A stretch of 64,000 bases of DNA from positions 1 through 64,000 of the forward strand of contig CBCTHE010000005.1 in assembly GCA_965146665.1 (NCBI GenBank), given 5' to 3'. Position numbers and translations under genes: made by a program. The notes beneath the pieces were generated by a model. The model was given only the letters and a program-made list of their open reading frames with translations. It was not told the origin of the DNA and did no database searches. The stretch's first letter is position 1. Each line of letters starts with the position of its first letter. Source of the stretch: Ructibacterium sp965146665 (GTDB lineage: Bacteria > Bacillota > Clostridia > Monoglobales > Monoglobaceae). Positions 59,786 to 64,000 of the stretch are shown piece after piece.

Positions 59786-61474
59786 CTATTTGCCCTCCTT
59801 TGCCCACAAAAGTCCTGCTGCAATTTTACACGCCTCCGCCCGGGTGGCGCCGTTTTGCGGGTTAAAGTTTCCATCGGTATCCCCGCTGATGATCCCGGCG
59901 CTGCAGAAGGCGCTGACCGCATCCCGGGCATAGTCCGAGATGCTTTCCGCATCCGCCAGGGTCCTCTCTTCTCCGCCGGACAGTTCCATTCCAGCGGTCT
60001 GCGCAGCCCGTTCGCACATCACTATCAAATCCTCCCGTGTGATATCTTCCGCCGCGCCGAACCAGTCCTCACGCATACCCTTGACAATCCCGGCATTGAC
60101 GCCTGCCATAACATAGGGGGCATACCATTCCTCTGGGCTGACATCCGCAAAGTCCAGCTCCCCTTTCGTGTCTGTAAATCCAAACGCGGTTGTCAAGATC
60201 TTGACAAATTCCGCCCGGGTGATGCTGTCATTTGGCCGAAAAATGCCGTTCCCGTCCCCGCTGATTACATTCTGGTCTGTGAGATAGAGAATTGCCTCTC
60301 TGGCCCATGCCACACCCGACAGATCTGAATAGGGATCGGGTTCCACTGGGGTGGTATCTACACCGCCCTCCCCGGGCGATACCGGAGATCCGCCGCCTGT
60401 GCCGCCGCTCGAACCGCCGCCCGGACGGGATCCGCCTCCCGGACCGCCGCCCTGGTTGTTTTTGCCGCTGTCCGCCTCGGCCTGTGCCTGGGCGGAGACT
60501 GCGCGGTCAAACCGGCTGGCCGCGTCCTGATAGCCGGTGATGGGACTGCCGAGCAGGGCCGCGAAAACCTTGGTGGGGTTGCTCAGTCCGCGGTACGCGG
60601 TCAGATCCAGTTTCAGCACATCCGCATAGGCATTCAGGAAATAGTCCTGCAGTTCTCCCGCTGTTTTCGCCCTGGCGGCGCGCCCCGCGAATACAGCCTC
60701 CGGATATGCGGCCGCCAGCGCTTCCGGGGACGCATAGGTCTTGCCGGCCAGCACTGTCATGGCATAGGTCCTTGCCTCTGCTGTACAGGCATCCAGCAAT
60801 GCGAGATCAATTCCCAGGGCGTCGCCGTATTTCTCCAAAATCGCGCCGGCGTCCGCGGACCCTGTGACAGCAGCGGCCGCCGTACAGCTGCCAAAGGCGC
60901 TGTGCACCGCATAAATGTCCGCAAAACCGCCGGACGGACGCCGGGTATACAGCATCCGGGCAACCTCCTGCTTTCCGGCGCCGAGCGTATCATATTCGCT
61001 CATATCCAAAAGCATTCCCTCACGGCACGCCTCCAGAGCGGCCGTCATCTCCGGCTCGGACGCCTGATTGACGGCGTCCAGCGCGCCGCGCATCTCCTCT
61101 GCCGAACGGTATGCAAAGGCCCGGCTTCTGCATATGACTCCGGTCTTGGAATCAATCAGACATATCTCATAGCTCCCGCCGCCGCAGTCCGGCCGGAATC
61201 CAACGCTGACCCGCAGTCCGCCGTCAGCATCCGCCACGCCCTGTCCAATATAAGCGGCCGCGCCGGACTCTGCCACCTGAAATGGGTTTCCGTTCTCCGG
61301 CACCGCCACGATACTGGTCTGGGCCAGAGGCTCCAGGCCGGACGCCTGGATCTCCACGGAAAAGTCTCTGAAATTCAGCGCCGCGCTGACCTCTGCCGCA
61401 TCTGCCCCAAACACCGCGGTCACACAAGTGAGCAGCATACAGACGGCTATCAGCACCGCTCCTAATCTTTTCAT
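59786..61474 (-). CDS. Secreted protein with three C-terminal SLH domains
   Basis: A 562-residue exported protein. Signal peptide: RLGAVLIAVCMLLTCVTAVFG in outline. The middle is Ala-rich and helical. A Gly/Pro/Ser linker (GGGPGGGSRPGGGSSGG) at about 345-375 leads into three SLH repeats (REAILYLTDQNVISGDG; DVSPEEWYAPYVMAGVNAG; SISDYARDAVSAFCSAG). It should be anchored on the cell wall. ATG overlaps the regulator stop by 4 nt, so translation is coupled to the AraC gene. Confidence 0.88.
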   Translation of the reverse strand: MKRLGAVLIAVCMLLTCVTAVFGADAAEVSAALNFRDFSVEIQASGLEPLAQTSIVAVPENGNPFQVAESGAAAYIGQGVADADGGLRVSVGFRPDCGGGSYEICLIDSKTGVICRSRAFAYRSAEEMRGALDAVNQASEPEMTAALEACREGMLLDMSEYDTLGAGKQEVARMLYTRRPSGGFADIYAVHSAFGSCTAAAAVTGSADAGAILEKYGDALGIDLALLDACTAEARTYAMTVLAGKTYASPEALAAAYPEAVFAGRAARAKTAGELQDYFLNAYADVLKLDLTAYRGLSNPTKVFAALLGSPITGYQDAASRFDRAVSAQAQAEADSGKNNQGGGPGGGSRPGGGSSGGTGGGSPVSPGEGGVDTTPVEPDPYSDLSGVAWAREAILYLTDQNVISGDGNGIFRPNDSITRAEFVKILTTAFGFTDTKGELDFADVSPEEWYAPYVMAGVNAGIVKGMREDWFGAAEDITREDLIVMCERAAQTAGMELSGGEERTLADAESISDYARDAVSAFCSAGIISGDTDGNFNPQNGATRAEACKIAAGLLWAKEGK

Positions 61475-63816
61475 ATTGATTCCTCCTCATCTGAGTTTTG
61501 ATTTTCATGTATGGAATTGTTGACATTCCGATACTGTGCCGGGGTCACGCCCTCATATTTCTTAAAGACCCGCACAAAGGTCCGGAGGTTGTCATAGCCA
61601 ACCTGGTTCGCGATCTCTTCAATGGAGCTCTTATTGTCCCGGATCAGCAGGCTTTTGGCCTTTCGGATCCGATACTGCATGATATAGTCAAGCAGTCTGA
61701 CACCGGTCTTTTCCTTAAACGTGGTCGAAAGATAGGTGGGATGCAGACCCATGTATTCGGCAATGGACGCCACCGTGAGCTGGCTGTTGGAATAGTTCTG
61801 CTCCACAAACTCCAGCACCTGCTGCTGGATCCGCTGATCGCCCTTGGCGTTGACATATTCGCAGACCTCCTGGAGCATCTGACGCATGACCTTCTGCATC
61901 TCATAGATATTCTCACAGCCCAGAAGCTGATCAATGCTGACGGTGTTGCCCTGGAACTTCTCCTTTGAATTCGAGGAGATTTCGCTCAGGGTTTTGATCA
62001 TGGTGGACGCCATATCAAACATCAGGCACTTGACCAGCGGCAGGGGCAGGATACTGTTCTTGAAGTTGATGTCATAGATTTCGTCCATGACCTGCTGGGC
62101 CGAATCCAGATCCCCGTTTTTGATATAATTGGTCAGTATCCGCTCATTCTCCAGCGGATAGTAGTAGGTTCCGGTCTCCGGAATCACCAGATCCTTATAG
62201 AAAATGACGGCCCCCTCGTTGTAGAGCACGCGGTATTCCATGGCCTCCGCCGCTTCGGAATAGGCGTCGCAGATCCCCACATGGGTATCGTGGATCCCGC
62301 TGACCGTGGCCAGGAACATAAAGTTGAAATAGTCCTGCACCGCCTTTTGGGCCTCCAGAATATCCTGCCGGATGTTGTCGTAGGTCTTTCCGTTTCCGGC
62401 GTCCGGAACGTTGACAATGCAGGCCGGCATGTCATTGATAACCGTACACAGAACCGGGCTCTGGGCCTGCAGAAGCTCTGATACGATATTGAGGATGATA
62501 AAGTTTCCGATCCGGCGGCGTTCCCGGTCATCCAGCTTTTCATCATCCGGGAAGATCTGCCCGACCTCCTCAATCTGAAACAGGGCCACCAGGAACCGGT
62601 CGCTGATAAGCTGGATCCCAAACTGCTTCAGGGAGGAATCCCAGTCCGCCTGACTGCAGTTGCCCTTGAGCATGGCGTTAAAGAAGCTCTGCTTCAGGGC
62701 GTCGTCCTTTTTTTCCAGCAGGGTTGTAATGGCCTGATTCTGGTCCAGCGTCTCCCGGAACGCCCGCTCAATCAGGGTGTACTCATTTGTGTTTTTGTCG
62801 TAGACAATGTTGAGCCCGTCCGCAATGTTATTGAGCAGGCTCTTGATGGGCGTGTAGTTGTACCGGAGCAAAAGGATGACCATCACACTGCATATCACCA
62901 GATAGAGCAGAAACAGCAGAAAGGTCCAGCCCCGGGTTCCCCGGAGGTCGGCCAGCACCTGATCCATGGGGATCACGGCAAAGACGGTCCATGCCGGAAC
63001 TCCCAGCTCCGTTCTGAGCACATAGCACTTTTCGCCGTCCACCTCCCGCCGTTCTGAGATCTGGACATCCACCAGCTCGCCGGAGGGGATGTCATCCCGG
63101 CCGCTCTGGAGCAGTACGTTCTCCTTGTCATCCATCACAATGAAGCTGGTCGGGTTGTCCGCCTGCTGTTTCTGGTGGAACGCCTCCGACAGGTCATGCT
63201 TCTTGATCAGGCTGACGCAGACCGCGTTGACGTCCTTGGAGGCCAGCGGAAATGGCTGGATAAAGGCAATGCAGTCAATGCTCATCTCATTGTTTCCGTA
63301 AATCTTTTCGCTTCTCTGCCGGAAAAAGGAAGAGGACAGCAGTTCCCGCTTCCACTCCTGATAGGAGGCCTCGTCCCCATGGTAAAACACCTGGTAAAAG
63401 TCCCGGCTTTTCAAATGCCCGCCGGGAAAAACACAATGGTCCATCCCCGGAAAATAGGCGTACATTTCATAGATGAGGCTGTGGGAGACCTTGGCGGCGG
63501 CCAGCTCTTCTGAAAACAGCTTGACCTCATAGCGGTCCTCCGCTCCCAAGTTTCCCCGCAGGAGCCCCAGATTCTTCATTCTCTTGCTCATGGAGAGCTG
63601 GTTGTTGCTCAGGTTGATCTGTGTGGTGATCTCCTCTATGTTCTGAATGGAGGAGTTCACAACCGCCGTGTTATACCGGATGGCATCGTCGGTCATGATC
63701 CGCTCCATTCTTCCATAGAGGAACAGCCACGTCCCCAGCGGAATCAAAAGGATCAGCACATAGGAAACAAACCACTTGAAAAGGATGCTCTTGTTCCGCA
63801 CAAAAAATCTTGTCAA
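61471..63816 (-). CDS. AraC family regulator with membrane sensor
   Basis: A 781-residue protein. Membrane helices at residues 14-32 (FKWFVSYVLILLIPLGTWLF) and about 297-318 (FLLFLLYLVICSVMVILLL) enclose an extracellular sensor of about 265 residues, Cache-like in size. Residues 335-660 are cytoplasmic and helical. The C-terminal 100 residues are the double HTH of AraC (VASIAEYMGLHPTYLSTTF, then EEIANQVGYDNLRTFVRVFK). Such proteins sense extracellular sugars or wall fragments and switch nearby genes. It is coupled to the two SLH genes, which are probably its targets. Confidence 0.9.
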   Translation of the reverse strand: MTRFFVRNKSILFKWFVSYVLILLIPLGTWLFLYGRMERIMTDDAIRYNTAVVNSSIQNIEEITTQINLSNNQLSMSKRMKNLGLLRGNLGAEDRYEVKLFSEELAAAKVSHSLIYEMYAYFPGMDHCVFPGGHLKSRDFYQVFYHGDEASYQEWKRELLSSSFFRQRSEKIYGNNEMSIDCIAFIQPFPLASKDVNAVCVSLIKKHDLSEAFHQKQQADNPTSFIVMDDKENVLLQSGRDDIPSGELVDVQISERREVDGEKCYVLRTELGVPAWTVFAVIPMDQVLADLRGTRGWTFLLFLLYLVICSVMVILLLRYNYTPIKSLLNNIADGLNIVYDKNTNEYTLIERAFRETLDQNQAITTLLEKKDDALKQSFFNAMLKGNCSQADWDSSLKQFGIQLISDRFLVALFQIEEVGQIFPDDEKLDDRERRRIGNFIILNIVSELLQAQSPVLCTVINDMPACIVNVPDAGNGKTYDNIRQDILEAQKAVQDYFNFMFLATVSGIHDTHVGICDAYSEAAEAMEYRVLYNEGAVIFYKDLVIPETGTYYYPLENERILTNYIKNGDLDSAQQVMDEIYDINFKNSILPLPLVKCLMFDMASTMIKTLSEISSNSKEKFQGNTVSIDQLLGCENIYEMQKVMRQMLQEVCEYVNAKGDQRIQQQVLEFVEQNYSNSQLTVASIAEYMGLHPTYLSTTFKEKTGVRLLDYIMQYRIRKAKSLLIRDNKSSIEEIANQVGYDNLRTFVRVFKKYEGVTPAQYRNVNNSIHENQNSDEEESI

Positions 63817-63840
63817 TGTCTCTCCTCCGCGTTTTCCGCA

Positions 63841-64000
63841 CTACTGCAATATAAACTGTTCACCCAGTGCCGCGCCGGTCTCGCTGTCCCAGACAAAGCC
63901 GCGCAGGCTGTGCTCCGGGGTCAGGGCGCCGTCAATGCGGAAGCTGCCGCCGGATATCTCCTGGGGCTCCCCGCCGGATACCACCGCCCTGGTAAGCTGG
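63841..64000 (-). CDS. C-terminus of a secreted protein (cut by window edge)
   Basis: Fifty-two residues before a TAG stop at 63841, continuing beyond the window. The end LRGFVWDSETGAALGE is like the FxWD-type C-terminal beta unit of many large secreted Clostridia proteins. It is upstream of the AraC gene on the same strand, 24 nt away, and may be in the same operon. Confidence 0.6.
   Translation of the reverse strand, partial: QLTRAVVSGGEPQEISGGSFRIDGALTPEHSLRGFVWDSETGAALGEQFILQ

Overview
The window reads as a Clostridia-type Firmicutes chromosome. Evidence: Gram-positive AddB nuclease, a split MetH with a separate reactivation protein, S-layer (SLH) proteins, an AraC regulator with a membrane sensor, TnpV and Cys-rich-VLP mobile-element families, and strong GGAGG ribosome sites. 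The flanks (about 1-10,400 and 46,990-64,000) look GC-rich. The middle 36.5 kb is clearly AT-richer and holds accessory DNA. Gene names come from recognised motifs; no search was run.

Left flank (minus strand): GNAT acetyltransferase, ZIP metal transporter, addB, a HAD phosphatase, an RluA-type pseudouridine synthase, and the B12-dependent methionine synthase with its reactivation protein, driven by a clear sigma-A promoter at 10143-10171.

Middle: a tRNA-Ser(CGA) gene is cut in its anticodon loop. Its 5' half is at 10418-10458 and its 3' half at 46932-46988; joined over the shared 9 bp ACTCGAAAT they give a complete type II tRNA. Between the halves sit two tandem elements that meet at a third copy of the 9 bp (34097-34105). 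Each element has the same plan: a complete but different tRNA-Ser(CGA) near the left end, then a tyrosine integrase, then an excisionase-like gene, with HTH and TnpV genes at the right end. Each also has its own set of short repeats (TTCTTTCC in A, TTCCCTCC in B) near both ends, which look like integrase arm sites. The elements appear to break the host tRNA gene and supply a substitute.

Element A (10450-34105) has a decayed mobilisation/partition module (MobC, an RHH protein, an RepA-like ATPase, frameshifted ParB, no relaxase). Its cargo is a defence island: HTH-DUF3990, two Fic proteins, an HNH nuclease, an Mrr-like nuclease, three small ORFs, and a type I R-M operon whose first gene is an ISL3-transposase-like protein lacking an expected catalytic Asp. 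Element B (34097-46940) carries a Gabija pair (GajA/GajB), a ComEC-like metallo-hydrolase lipoprotein operon, a second type of integrase, a MobC-like remnant, an oriT-like palindrome and a replication-initiator-like protein.

Right flank: a deleted IS21 istB relic, a zinc-ribbon membrane protein, a large DNRLRE secreted protein, GTP-dependent PEP carboxykinase, a DUF2007 protein, ksgA/rsmA, tRNA-Leu(TAA), initiator tRNA-Met, a VOC protein, a holin-like protein, an XRE regulator, and an operon of an AraC-type membrane regulator with two SLH proteins. The ksgA leader contains a 24-nt near-exact complement of the initiator tRNA anticodon arm.
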